This document shows, in pieces, positions 34,382 to 45,870 of a stretch of DNA of 64,000 bases. The notes beneath the pieces were generated by a model, which saw only the letters and a list, made by a program, of their open reading frames with translations, was not told the DNA's origin and searched no databases. Every line of letters starts with the position of its first letter. The first letter of the stretch is position 1. Source of the stretch: Flaveria trinervia (lineage: Eukaryota; Streptophyta; Magnoliopsida; Asterales; Asteraceae); the NCBI GenBank assembly GCA_025506515.1, contig CM046442.1, positions 65,249,051 through 65,313,050 of the forward strand, written 5' to 3'. A program made the position numbers and the translations under genes.

Positions 34382-37300
34382 AGGCTGATGCTACCAAAAT
34401 ACTTAGTAGACTTCAGATGTCAATAGTCCACATTAGGATGATCACCAATCCTTTCTTCATAAGGTGATGAGGAACCTTCAGACTATCAAAGTGCCTTCTC
34501 ATATCAAAGAGGTCATGCAGAGGCAACTGAAACATATCTTGCCATGTGTAAATGTCTTCAGTGCATTGATCTCTAATGACATGCTATCTTTCTGGATTTG
34601 TGGTGTATGTCCAAGACAAGATGGGTCTTCCTGATGCTAGAGGAGCTGTTTGAATTGGAGTTGATGTAGCATCCTATAGCTGCACAACCTTAGGATGTTC
34701 TGACTCATCCTGGGGTTTAGAAGAGGGTGCAGTGTTCTTCTTCTTTGGCTTTGGTTTAGAAGCCATCCTCTTCTTTCTCTTTACATGTTTTAACTGAGAA
34801 GACTGGCCTGTAGTACCATATTGATCTTCACTGTCTTTCTACTTGGGATTTCCACTCTCTCAGGCTTAGAAGGAGAGGGAGGTTGACCCTGCTATGGATC
34901 AAAAGATAAAGCTTGCTGAGTTTCAGCAGGAGGTCCAGGTTGTGTTGCCTCTAGTTGTTCAACCTTAACCTCCACTTCAGGTGGGGCTTGACTTGGAGTG
35001 GAGTGTAAGTCAATGAGCTCTCCACTTTTGATCTTCTGCTTGATCACCCTAATATGCTCATCCATATTGGATAGAGACATGGGGCCAAGTCTCCTTCGAG
35101 AGAATCCATATAGCTTCAAGAAGCTCATCATCCTCTGCCTATCAGCATACTTCTTCATGCTCTTTTGGATGGTAGCTCTTGATTTTGTAGCTTCTTCCCT
35201 TAGCTTCTTCTTAGTTGTCATTTTTTCGTTGATTATATCAAGTTCAAGCTGTTTTAAGTACTCAAACTCAACATAGTCATAGGACAAGGGAAGGAGTGCA
35301 TCTGCCTGATAGAAGCCTGTGGCACTCAGGTAGTTGATCATCTTGATCCTCTCTTCTTCTTTGTCTACCTGAGGTTCTTGTTGAACCACATCTTCTTCTG
35401 CAGGACTTTCCTGAGCTAGGGAGAGGATAGGCATATCCTTGTACAGTCTTTTTCTTGTTCTCTCTTCTTTGACTTGTACAAGAAGCTCTGCATCTTGTGC
35501 ATCCTTCTTCACCTTTGACCTTTCCAGATCAACCAACTCATTCAATTCATCCAAGGGGAGATAAATGACATTATCTATGTCATAGTTCTTAGTCTGCAAA
35601 TAGTTGATCCTGACTGCCCTTAACTCATCATTCTGAGTATCTGGTCCGGGGCAGCCCTGATTGCACACTCCATGAGTCTTGGAGACTCAGTAGAGGAACT
35701 TTCTCCTATTAGCCACCTTTTCCTCTCTCTCTCCTCCTCCTCAATCTCCTCAGATGTCATCTTTCTTTTCCCTTTGTCACTCATAGACCTTTCTGACTTA
35801 GGGTGGAGAGAGCTTTGGCCTTCATTGCTTTTTGCAGCATCTAAGCTCTGGCCAGAGAGAGGTTGAGAAGCACCTTCACCAGTAGGTGTCTCAATAGGAG
35901 TGTGGATATCTGCAGCAGTTGATGATGATGAGACAGGGGTCTCAGGTTCTGCCACTAGGCCTTCAGTCAAGGTTTCCGCTATTAAACAAATCTTAGGGTC
36001 TGCCTCAACATCAAGTTGACCGATGACATTGCCTGATTCCCTAAGTCTCCTTCTTAGACTGAACTCTGTAGTGATCCTGTCTTGGATTCTTTGAGCCAGT
36101 CTGTGAGCTTGTCTTGATTTGTTTGGACTGACAAGTGGCATGTTGACTAAATCTAGGCCTTCATAGTAGTTCAAAGTCTGAAAATTGAAGACTTCTTGCT
36201 GTCCTTGAACGCTTATGATGATTAGGGCTTTCTGATGTTGTCATATCTCCACCCACTGATGTCATTGGAAGATGGTGAAGATGACATAGCATTTGGTATC
36301 CCATCCTCAAACAAACTCTATACAAAGGAGTCTGTGTAGTCCATATCATTGTGAATTTCAGGAGGTTGCTGAGAATGCACAATTGCAAGTGAGGATGGTG
36401 AGTCCTTAATGTCCTCTCTCTCTGAAGAACTCCCATGTTCTGTGGCTGTAATAACTTTCCCCCCCCCCCTTTTTGGTAGGGTCACCCACTTGCATAGGTG
36501 AACTAGAAGATAGGTCAGTCACATCCATAGGTTCTTGTGTTCCTGGTTGAGCTCTTCTTAAGGGTCTCCCAGCTGGTTTTTCCTTAAGATATGAAATCTC
36601 AAGCTGCTGATCATAGACCTTGTTGTGTAAGATAGTCACCTGAGATTCAAGGTGACTGACCTTTGAGACTAAATAGGTGCATGTTTCAGTCTGTTTGTGC
36701 ACCTTTAGTCTCAGATTCCCCTAATCTTCATCAGATGACTCATTAGGGGATGAGATGATCAGACCAAGTCCTCACTCTCACCACCAGCTTCAAGTTTTTG
36801 GCTGCTAGTTTTCCTCTGTTCACTGGCAATCTCAGTTGAGATGTCAGTGGGCTGAGTTTCCATGGTTGAGGTCTTAATAATGTAATCACTTTCAAAAGTG
36901 ACAGCCTCTTACATATGGACATCTTGAACAGGTTAAGAAGTGTCCACCTCAGTTGTAGGTGACTGATGTGGGATAGATGTAGGAGACTCAAGAGCATTCA
37001 TCTATCTTTGAGTAGGGGTAAAGAAGAAAGACTCGTTATACTCACTGAAACCTAGATCTTCATGAGTATAGAAGTCAAGGTTGGGAATTGGTGGTTGAGA
37101 TCTATAGGCTGGGGATGGTAACTATCCCCTTAAGGTTGATGACTAGAGTTTTGAGACTCAGAGTGATGGCTTAAGGCAGTTTGGGCAATGAGCTCATTAG
37201 GCTGAGCATAAGGAACCGCAACACTGATTGTTGAAGAGATAGGAGTGGTCTGCTCCTCAGGAGAAGTGGGAGCCCCAGTTTCCACTTCTTCCTGTATGGG

Positions 37301-38176
37301 TGAGTATATGGGGGCCTCCACAGACTGAATAGCCTGAGCAGGGGATCGTTTGGATTTTCTTTGGTAAGTGATGGTGATTTGAGAATGTGTGGGTGGTTAG
37401 GAGGTAGCAGGTGTGGGCTCAACACTAGCTTATGCTGCTAGGTTGTCACCTTGAGCAATGAGCTCTAACATTTTTGGGACAAGGGCTGTTTCTACCCCAG
37501 AGAAGCCAACAGTGGGCTTTCTCAATATTTTAAAGATGTCAGGCTTCATCTGTCCCAATTTAAGAAAGTTACCTTTTTCGCTCAACTGTGAGCCCAGTTC
37601 ACAGTTCAGAATGTGCTGGACATATCTAGGAAACATGTAATATTCTAAGGAGTCTAAATTAGCAAGTAAATTTGTATAAACAAACAGAGAATGCCTGAAT
37701 TTGACCCCTTGAATCATTCCATGGATTATGAAGGAGAGATCCTTAGGAATGTGGTCCCATTCACCATGCTTGTTTGATAAGCTATGGATGCAGAGAAATC
37801 TCCCTCATATCCTATCTGCCCAAACGAATGATTGACAGTTTCCTTTGGGAAGAACACCTCACCTTCTTCATCATCCAGTTGAAAATGCCTATTGATGATG
37901 GCCGGAGTGATAAAGATTGTTCTCCCCTGCATTGTGGCAGACACTGCCTTTTCCCCGTCCATAATGACCTCTTGGCAGGTCTTCTAGAAATCAAGCAGTT
38001 GATCCTCATAGAGAGGAGGATCAATGGTTAGGGGGTGAAGTAGTTTGATAAAGCTAAGAAACGATAAACCTCTGAGAATGAGGATCTTTCTCGGTGCTTA
38101 ACAGAGCAACGTCATTGGGTTGCCTCTGTAGCTGCATGGTAAAGTTGGGATCATTTCTGTGAGCAAGGTTAGCCAT
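34382..38176 (-). pseudogene. Post-pol ORF, element E6
   Basis: Start codon at 38176 on the minus strand (MANLAHRNDPNFTMQLQRQP), about 100 bp after a TATA box. The N-terminal domain has TIFITPAIINRHFQLDDEEG (37861-37920), GQIGYEGDFSASIAYQTS, then FRHSLFVYTNLLANLDSLEYYMFPRYVQHILNCE and VGFSGVETALVPKMLE (37717-37430). A Pro/Ser/Thr-rich middle (36750-37430) follows, then a coiled-coil (HKQTETCTYLVSKVSHLESQ), the charged EEIEEEERERKR helix, a 258-codon open stretch (35668-34892), and near 34600 the PILSWTYT segment. Stops occur near 38055, 37430, 36400 and 35620. Similar ORFs follow pol in many Asteraceae copia elements (recalled). Function unknown. Confidence 0.8.
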
Positions 38177-38985
38177 TTTGAGGTAGCTTAAAGATGAAGA
38201 AAGAAGGAAGAAAGAAATTTTGGGTTTTTAGGTTTCGAGGAAGAACAGATGATAGAAAGAGGGGGAAACCGTTAGGTTTATATGTGAGAGGGATTTCACA
38301 TAAAGTTTAATGAAAGACGATAAACTTTGAAATCCTGATGTCGGTCCCACCTCTGAAAAATTAGTTTACTTTTGCTCAAAAAGTAGTTTTCTTGGAATTC
38401 AAAAAGCTTCCGAAGGTTTGTTATCTTCGGAAATTTTAATTAAAAAGCTTCCGAAGCTAAAATAACTTCGGAAGAATTTCCTGAGAGTTTTGAGAATTTT
38501 TCTTCGGAAGAGAAATTAAAAATTGAGTGCTATGTATATAAAACAACAAAGCTTTCGAGAGTTAATTTTGCTTTAGAAGTAAATGGTCCTTGAAAATAAG
38601 TAATTGTCTCATACAAGTATTTAAGCTTCGGAAGATTGATCTGAGAACTCTTCCGAAGGTAAAATTTTAAGACAGGTATTTATTTTGAAGGCATGATTTG
38701 CTTTCGAAGTTAAAAGCATAACTTACGAAGTATCAGAAGTTTTCAAAAATCTAAGGAAAGTCTTCAAAAAGAAATTTTCATCCAAAGAAAACATGAGCTT
38801 ATGAAGGTGAGGAACTAGATAACTTAGGATACACATATTTTAAGAAATAATAAGAATTAGTTTTAAGAAAAACCTACTCAAAGTTAATCGTCCCAAGAGC
38901 TGATATAAGATATTTAAATCTTTGTTCATCAAAAGCCTTTGAAAACAGATGAGCATATTGTTTATTTGTGTGAACTTTGACTAGT
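38177..38985 (-). promoter_or_regulatory. Internal promoter region of the E6 post-pol ORF
   Basis: Between the end of pol and the ORF start. The minus strand has ATATAAA at 38277-38283, then a pyrimidine-rich leader (TTCTTTCTTCCTTCTTTCTTC) and the ATG at 38176. Upstream of the TATA, at 38395-38700, are many CTTCCGAAG/CTTCGGAAG motifs, the same as in the family A LTR U3. No ORF here. I infer a second promoter; transcription is not shown by sequence. Confidence 0.55.
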
Positions 38986-40260
38986 TTAACTAATCCCTTT
39001 CATGGTTATCTCTTATTAAATGATACTTGATATTGATGTGCTTTGTCCTTGAGTGCTGTACAGGGTTCTCTGTGATTGAGATAGAAGTATTGTTGTGTAT
39101 GTGAATGGGAGTCTCCTTGAAGTTTAACCCATAGTCCAGCATCTGATTTTGAATCCAAAGCACTTGAGCACAGCAGCTTGCAGCAGCAATGTATTCAGCT
39201 TCAATAGTTGATGCAGAGACACAGGACTGTTTCTTGCATTGCCATGAGACCACCCTTCCACCAAGGAACTGACATCCCCCAGATGTAGACTTTGCAGTCA
39301 TGTTGCAACCACCATAATCACTATCTATATAGGCATACAGATTGAAGTCAGGATTCATAGGGTACCATAAACCAAGTGTTGATACACCTTTGAGGTAACT
39401 TAGAATGCTCTTGATAGTGATGAGGTGAGATATCTTAGGGTTAGCTTGATATTTTGCATAGATGCATGTAGCAAACATGATATCATGCCTGCTAGCAGTA
39501 AGATACATAAGCGACCCAATCATAGACCTGTATAAGTGCTCATCTACACACTCCCCCTCAAGATCAGGTCCAAGGGAGTGGTTTCTAGCTATGGGTGTCT
39601 TAGCAATCTTAGAGTCAGTCATGTTGAACCTCTTGAGTATGTCTTGAATATACTTTGACTGACTTATGAAGATGCCATCTTCAACTTGCTTCACTTGAAT
39701 TCCAGAAATAAATTGAGTTCTCCCATGACACTCATTTCAAATCTATCTTTCATCAGTTTCTCATAGTCTTTGCAGAGGTTTTGATTAGTTGAACCAAAAA
39801 TGATGTCATCCATATACACTTGAACTAGCAATATGTCATTTCCCTATCCGTTGATTAAGAGAGTTCCATCTATAGTACCTCTCCTGTATCCATGTTTACA
39901 AAGATACTTAGAAAGTGTCTCATACCATTTCCGGGTGCCTGATGCAGCCCATAGAGAGCTTTGTCAAGCTTGCAGACATAATCAGGATGATCAGGGTCTA
40001 CAAAACCACGTGGATATTTGACATATACCTCCTCATCAATCACTCCATAGAAAAAGGCACACATTACATCAAGCTAAAAGGCCTTGAAGTTCTTGGATGC
40101 AGCAAATGCCAGGAATATCCTAACAACTTCTAATCTTGCTACTGGAGCAAAGACATCAGTGTAGTCAATCCCTTTTTCTTGTGTGTATCCTTGAACAACC
40201 AGTCTAGCTTTGTTCTTCATGATGATGCCTCTATCATCTTTCTTGTTCCTAAACACCCAT
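38986..40260 (-). pseudogene. pol: Copia RT and RNase H, element E6
   Basis: Minus strand: MFRNKKDDRGIIMKNKARLVVQGYTQEKGIDYTDVFAPVARLE (40256 down), CAFFYGVIDEEVYVKYPRGF, ALYGLHQAPGN, then LLVQVYMDDIIF near 39800, where the usual YVDD is YMDD. A 234-codon open stretch (39694-38990) holds RSMIGSLMYLTASRHDIMFATC, DSDYGGCNMTAKSTSGG, AEYIAAASCCAQVLWIQNQMLDYG and TKHINIKYHLI. The RNase H catalytic acidic residues DSDY and EAEY are present. Frame breaks near 40070, 39870 and 39700. Confidence 0.9.
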
Positions 40261-41272
40261 TTGGTTCCAATGGTAGTCTTCCCACAAGGAAGAGGACAAA
40301 GGTTCCAAACATTCTACCTTTTGAATTGAAGCAACTCTTGTTGCCTAGCTTAAACCAACTTCCATCCTTTAGAGCCTTATTAACTTTCTTTGGCTCTATC
40401 TGGGATAAGAAACAAGAGTGAAGAAAAATATTTGCTTCATGGGTTTGTCCTTTTGTTCTTAGCCCTGAGACAACATCTCCAATGATGTTTGTGGTGGGGT
40501 GAGACTTATGGAGCCTAAGCTGAGGGATCACAGCAAGTTGTTGAGAAAGATCTAAATTAGAGAAATTTAGATCTGACATAGATGTTTCTCCCACCACATC
40601 AGCACACTTTTCAAGTGAGACTTGATCCAAGTAGTGTGTGACGCCATTGAAGTTCTCATCTATGGTCTGGTTAGTGGCATCAAGAAATTCTTGGTCACTA
40701 TCACAACCACCATTGTTGCCTTCTACAATTAAGGTGTTCTTATCTAGTTGTGGAGCCTCTGAGCCGGAATTTGAAGGCACCAGATGCATTAGCTAAGTTT
40801 GTCATTGTAGTGCTGATAGAAACCTCATTTGCAGAAGTAGTTCCAACTGGAGCTGAAGATGTATTACTTGAAGGCCTTTTTAGCTCAAATCTTGGATGAG
40901 GATCACCTGTATTTAAATTTTCTGCAGATCCTGATACATACTCACAAGATTTGTTAAAACAGTTGGTAACTAAATCAAGATCAAATAACCAATCCGGACC
41001 AGAACCAACAACATAGGGTGTGTGTTCATTGAAAGTTACATTGGCTGACTCCTCAACTACTCTAGTTTTGAGATTGTATACTCTATAAGCCTTAGCTGGT
41101 GAAGAGTATCCAATAAAGTGTCCATCATCTGATTTCTCAGTAAACTTGGCAATTTGATCTTTGGTATTCAAGATGGTGCAAGGACAACCAAATGACCTGA
41201 GAAAAGCAATGAAAGGTTTCGTCTTGTGCCGAAGTTCATAAGGTGATGGGCAAGGACTACTAAAACTCTGTT
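40261..41272 (-). pseudogene. pol: Integrase C-terminus and variable linker, element E6
   Basis: From 41171 leftward: NTKDQIAKFTEKSDDGHFIGYSSPAKAYRVYNLKTRVVEESANVTFNEHTPYVVGSGPDWLFDLD, a standard copia integrase C-terminal domain with the GYS motif. The long low-complexity linker follows (40789-40217) into the RT start WFKLGNKSCF. Two overlapping frames show one frameshift near 40760. Confidence 0.85.
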
Positions 41273-41995
41273 CTACACATAGTAGGCACTCTTGACTGCC
41301 TCTGCCCAGAAGGTGATAGGCAGCTTAGAGTCAGACAGCATGGTTCTTGCAGCTTCAATCAGTGTTCTGTTTCTCCTCTCAGCAACACCATTTTGCTGAG
41401 GAGTCCTAGGAGCATCGTCTTGTCTTGTAATACCCTTTTCATGATAGAATGTATCAAGGATTTGGTTCTTAAATTCCGTTCCTTGATCACATCTTATGAC
41501 CTTGACCTTGTGATCAGATTGATTCTCAATATTTAAGATGAAATTCTTCAGAATCTCAGGAGTCTCATCCTTAGTTCTAAGGAAGAAAACCCAGGTGAAT
41601 CTTGTAAAGTCATTTATGATCACTAAATAGTAAGAGGTCCTTCCTAAACTCATTACATTGGTGGGGACAAAGAGATCCATATGTAACAAGTGTAGGGGTG
41701 TAGTGATGGAGTTCCTTTCCTTAGGTTTGTGAGATACCTTATGTTGCTTCCCATTCAGGCATGCAACAAAATGGTCATGACTTGTAAACTCTTTCTTTGG
41801 TATTACAGTTACCAAATCATTTTTAATTAATCTGTTCATGTTCTTAAAGTTTACATGGCACATTCTTTTATGCCATAGGAAAGACTCATCACTATTAGCT
41901 TTAGACAGAAAGCATAAAACTTCTCCAGAGGGATATGTTTCTTGCAGACTCATCACTATTAGCTTTATGACTCTGATCACAAAATTGAGATACAC
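41273..41995 (-). pseudogene. pol: Copia integrase core, element E6
   Basis: A 240-codon minus-strand frame. The zinc-binding part is LWHKRMCHVNFKNMNRL; its CxxC half has lost one Cys (DHFVACLNGKQHK). The catalytic residues are the first Asp in HMDLFVP, the second Asp in RCDQGTEF and the Glu in QQNGVAERRNRT, so the D,D,E set is complete. The terminal part is LPITFWAEAVKSAYYV. The family's usual CSAC is thus damaged while the core looks sound. Confidence 0.92.
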
Positions 41996-42240
41996 TCAGA
42001 AGATTGTACCCAAGCTCTTTGAAAAAGTTTACCTTATCAATGCTGAGCTTACCATTTGTGACCTTGCCCCTTCCAGAATTGTAACCACCTTCATCTCCTC
42101 CAAATGCAACTGGTCCTCTATCAATTCTTTTAAAGTTCTGGAGAAGTGACCTATTGCCTGTCATGTGCCTAGAATAGCCACTATCAATGATCCAGACATT
42201 TTTGTTTGTCTTCAGTTGTCCTTGCACAAAGAAAATGATT
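41901..42240 (-). pseudogene. pol: Copia protease, element E6
   Basis: NVWIIDSGYSRHMTGNRSLLQNF contains the DSG catalytic triplet. Then VAFGGDEGGYNSGRGKVTNGKLSIDKVNF and LLSVSQFCDQ. Overlaps the integrase frame by a frameshift around 41940; a short repeat (KANSDES) on both sides of the overlap suggests a small local duplication. Typical length and order for copia protease. Confidence 0.9.
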
Positions 42241-42256
42241 AGTTACATTTGGAAAC

Positions 42257-43754
42257 CTAAGCCTTGCTTGTCTTGGGCTCATTGATAGAAGGTAATTCAA
42301 TACTAATAGATCCTATGGTTGCGTTAAGAGGATCTTGAACTATTATTAATGGATAATTCTTAGTCACTTGGTCTTTCTTAGACTTCCACACCACCTTTGG
42401 AGTCTTGGACTTGACCTTCAAAACTTTGGAAGCTTTTGGATCTTCGGATGTTTTGATGACTGAACCTTCGGAAGATTCTGCAGACACTGCAATAGACTTC
42501 AGTGCTTCGAAAGAACTCCTTTCTTCCGAGACCAACTTTTCTTCCGAGGGTAATTTTCACTTCTTTTCTTCTTAGACTTGGAGCTTCCGAAGGAAACATG
42601 TTTTTCTTCCGAAGCTTGAATCTTCTTAGAACTCTTTGAAGTCTTTGTATTGGTCATATGGATAGTACCTTTTGGATTGTTTGGACAAGCCTTAGCAATG
42701 TGAGAGGTACTTTCACACATGACACACACCATTTTCTTCATCACATGAGTCTTTTGCTGGGAACAAGACTTTCTTTGGTCACATCCCTTCTCCACCTTCA
42801 TATTTGCAGATGTTGAGACAGTTCCTTTGGGCTAGTAACTGTTCTTGGAGTTTGATAGTCCAGGCTATGCAGCAGTGGTACACAGTAGATCAGTCTTCTT
42901 CTTGTTACTGAGATGAGTTAAACAAGAACCAGAACTCTTAGCAGAAGAGGTTTGGTTGATGTTTTCAGTCCCTACCACTTTAAACCCTGCAGAGATGAAA
43001 ACTAGTTTCTGCTTAGAGTCAAAAGTAGTCGTGATCTCTTGAGCCTTCCTTGCCTTTCTTTTTCTCTTTCTGCTCAAGTTCTTTCTCCTGGACTTGGTCA
43101 TCACAGTCTTCTTCTTCTCCTCAGAAGGATAGTGGCCCTTCTTAGAATCATCCTCTTCACTTTTTTAGAGGAATTCTTCACTATCTCTTCTTCATCCTCT
43201 TCATTATAGGTGCTATGAGAGGAAGCTCATCTTCGCAAGTTCCACACCTAGGAGATCTTACAGACAAGATTGTGTGTGGAGGAGCTATCTCATTGGATCC
43301 CAGTCCCTGCCTGTTTTCATAGCACACTTTGTTGTGTAGGGATGAGGATATCATGTTCTTGAAGGTCTCTTCTCCAAGAACACTCTTTTCTGCCCTGGCT
43401 TTGCTGATCACAAGCTCAGCCTAGCACTCAGTTAACTTGGTTATAAGATCTTTGATTTGAGTCCTAAAATCTATGTGTTCATTTTTCAGAACTGAAATGG
43501 TTTTCTCAAGGTCCTCTTCTTCAGTTTATATCATTTTCAGACTTTCTAAAATGAGATTTTAAAATATTTAAGGACTCAAGGTCAGATCTCATCTCCAAGT
43601 TAGTATCTATTAACTTTAGCAATACATTCAGGAGTATAGAGATGTTCCAATACCTTGGCTTCATCATGATCTGCCATCAATGCTTGGTTAGGAGGAGCAT
43701 TTCTACATGAAAGCTCTAGTCAAAGCCTCCTTCTTCAACAGCAACAACAGCCTG
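42257..43754 (-). pseudogene. Gag tail, second CCHC knuckle and linker, element E6
   Basis: Contains coiled-coil and Lys-rich tracts, then CVMCESTSHIAKAC at 42685-42726, a full C-x2-C-x4-H-x4-C unit in addition to the gag knuckle. A Ser/Lys-rich segment (SKSKKKRSENYPRKKSWSR) and the SSEGSVIKTSEDPKAS stretch lead to the protease. Frame breaks near 43415, 43180, 42860 and 42510. The double-knuckle plan also occurs in E7 and E9. Confidence 0.7.
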
Positions 43755-44939
43755 CTACTTTGACTTCTTATTCTGGAGAGCTTTGTTAGTGTAGTTTGGT
43801 CTAGACTGTGTTTGGCCACTATTTGTTTTAGGTGTCTTACACTCTCTGGCAAAGTGGCCCATCAAGTTACAGTTGTAACACTTGACTTTGCCTTTGTCCA
43901 GGCCAAACTTTCCACTGGTTGCATTGCTTGGAAACTTCTTTCCAGTCCTCATGTAGAACTTCTTGGCTCTGTGAGTGAGAAGAGCCATCTAATGGACTAT
44001 CTCCATGTATTCCAGATCATCTGGATGAATACAGTCCAGGTCTTCCAAAGTGAAAAGAGAGTTGCCACAGTTCTCATCAGAAGACACAAAAGCTTGAGAA
44101 GAGCTTGTCTCTTGGAATGAGCTTACTTGAGTGTAGTTCTCTCTTGGTGTATCTAGGAAGGTGATGAAAGGACCCTTTGGTGAGTTGACAGGGTAGCATA
44201 TGAGATGATGTTTGGGTTCTACGCTGTCCCTTTCAACCACATGTAGGGCTGAACCCATTTGATTGTTGGAACTGCCAGATGAACCTTGCATTTTCATCTC
44301 CATCTGGTCGCCACTGAGAATCCCATATAACTCTGTCAGAGTAAGAGTTTTGAGATTTTCAGTTCTCTTGATCACCACACAGTAGTGTGTCCATTGCCTA
44401 CGAAGTGAGGACATGAACTCCTTACAATGTCTCTATCTCAAGAGAGACTCCTCCATCCAATAGGGTGTCCACAATCTCAACATGAACTGCTGAGTCATGG
44501 TTTCACCTATTTTGAAGGTGAAGTTTTCAAACTGCTGCTTCAGGAGATCCTTCCTACTCTCCTTGGCTTCAGAGGAACCCTCATACATTAGTTTCAGTGC
44601 ATCCCACAACTATTTTTCTATTTTGCACTTCTTGAAACCTCTGTACACAGAGTTTGGAAGGGCAGTTTGAAGGGCTATCATGGCTTTTCTATCAATCTCT
44701 ACTCTCTTCCTATGTTCATTAGAGTATTTATCCATATCTTTAGGGATCATACCAGCACTAGTAGCAGAAGGGGTGCTAGGTATGAAAGGTCCATTCTGAA
44801 TAGACTCCCACATTCTTGAATCAAGAGACCTGATGAAACCTTCCATTCTTAAACACCAGGTGCCAAACTCATCAAGAGTGATCAGTGGGGACTTGTTCAT
44901 GGTTCCAGTTTCCATATCAGTCTTGAAAATGGTTGCCAT
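43755..44939 (-). pseudogene. gag: Copia gag, element E6
   Basis: Starts at 44939: MATIFKTDMETGTMNKSPLITLDEFGTWCLRMEGFIRSLDSRMWESIQNGPF. The core continues to KCKIEK then a stop (TAG for Trp is possible), WDALKLMYEGSSEAKESRKD, and a 141-codon segment (44414-43989) with LKTLTLTELYGIL. The knuckle CYNCNLMGHFAREC is intact at 43839-43880 after GKFGLDKGKVK. The start lies about 70 bp from the PBS. Stops near 44610, 44450 and 43989. Confidence 0.9.
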
Positions 44940-45009
44940 TTGAAAATTTTAGTATTTGTGTATGTGAGGGATCTTAAGATGGTGAGATCTTATATCAAGA
45001 CCTTGAAAT

Positions 45010-45021
45010 GCTCTGATACCA
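45010..45021 (-). other. Primer-binding site, element E6
   Basis: Plus-strand GCTCTGATACCA, the complement of TGGTATCAGAGC, 2 bp from the LTR start at 45024. Confidence 0.92.
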
Positions 45022-45023
45022 AA

Positions 45024-45290
45024 TGCAGAATCGTTGAAAGGGGTCAGTTACAACACAACAACACAAAGAGGAGATTAACTAAACTTAATCAAACAGTAAA
45101 CTGGATTAACCAAGGTAAGACACTAAGAACACAAGTAATGTAAGAGATAGAACACAAAGAACACAAGTATATGGCTGTAGGATGTAGTACAATTATCTTA
45201 TGTTCTTGTATCTTTGCGTCATGCTTTGTAACACTTGTAATAGGGCATAGAGAAAGGAATATACTACATTCTTGAAAACATATACAAAAG
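45024..45290 (-). mobile_element. Family A 5' LTR of E6, truncated and internally inverted
   Basis: From 45024 it tracks the 3' LTR (33575-33721): TGCAGAATCGTTGAAAGG..., AGGAGATTAACTAAACTTAATC.... At about 45174 the match flips: 45174-45288 equals the reverse complement of about 33721-33835 (GGCTGTAGGATGTAG ... CATTCTTGAAAAC). The rest of U3 is absent and E7 sequence begins near 45290. Such an LTR could not serve transposition. Confidence 0.85.
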
Positions 45291-45870
45291 TGATTAGGGG
45301 TGAATAGTGTTTGCGAACGACTCCCCCTCTATTTATACTACAGTTCTCTCCAGTTGTGCGACTGGACTTAATCGCACAACTGGTTCGTGCAATTCAGTGT
45401 CAGTCGTGCGACTCACTCAATCGGTCACCTTCAGTCGTGGCACTGGGTTTCAGTCGTGCGACAACCCCATTCGGTTGCTTCCATTCATGTGATTGGTTCA
45501 TTCTCATGATCCAATCACATGAATATACCCATGTTGAGGGTCCAATCGCACATCTAGGCCATACGAGTGGCTTAGTCATGCAATTGGGCTCATTCGTATG
45601 AACTAGTCGTATAGCTGGTCCATACTTATGGTCTAGCCGTGCGAATGGCTCGTTCTTATAGTTTTAACTCTATGAACATTTTACATTTATCCCTTTTAAC
45701 ACTTGGTAAAACATTACGAGCATTCGATCATCTCAAACATGATCATTTTTAACTTTGGAAACTTTTGATCACCTCATACACGATCCTTTTAACAGCAAAA
45801 CATTTTGTCACCTCAGACGTGACCCATTTGACATTTGAAAACACGTGTGGTCACTTGAGACATGACCCTT
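45291..45870 (-). promoter_or_regulatory. Internal promoter region of the E7 post-pol ORF
   Basis: On the minus strand TATAAATA lies at 45330-45337 (context AGTATAAATAGAGGGGG). Upstream (45345-45660) are CAGTCGTGCGAC, CGCACAACTGG and CATTCATGTG-like palindromes of the kind found in the family C LTR, and further upstream four palindromic units at about 41-bp spacing (45726-45867). It lies between E7 pol and the rest of its post-pol ORF, displaced by E6. It does not match the family C LTR end to end, so it is not a solo LTR of that family. Confidence 0.5.
45726..45867. repeat. Four palindromic units at about 41-bp spacing
   Basis: GATCATCTCAAACATGATC (45726), GATCACCTCATACACGATC (45767), GTCACCTCAGACGTGAC (45807) and GGTCACTTGAGACATGACC (45849). 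Each is a dyad with a variable centre. Intervening DNA is T/A-rich with TTTTAAC-like repeats. They lie upstream of the TATA box at 45330 in E7 orientation. Confidence 0.75.

Noticed and set aside
45291..45870. Considered a solo family C LTR
   Set aside because: It shares motif type and a TATA box with the family C LTR but not the termini, overall sequence or a target duplication.
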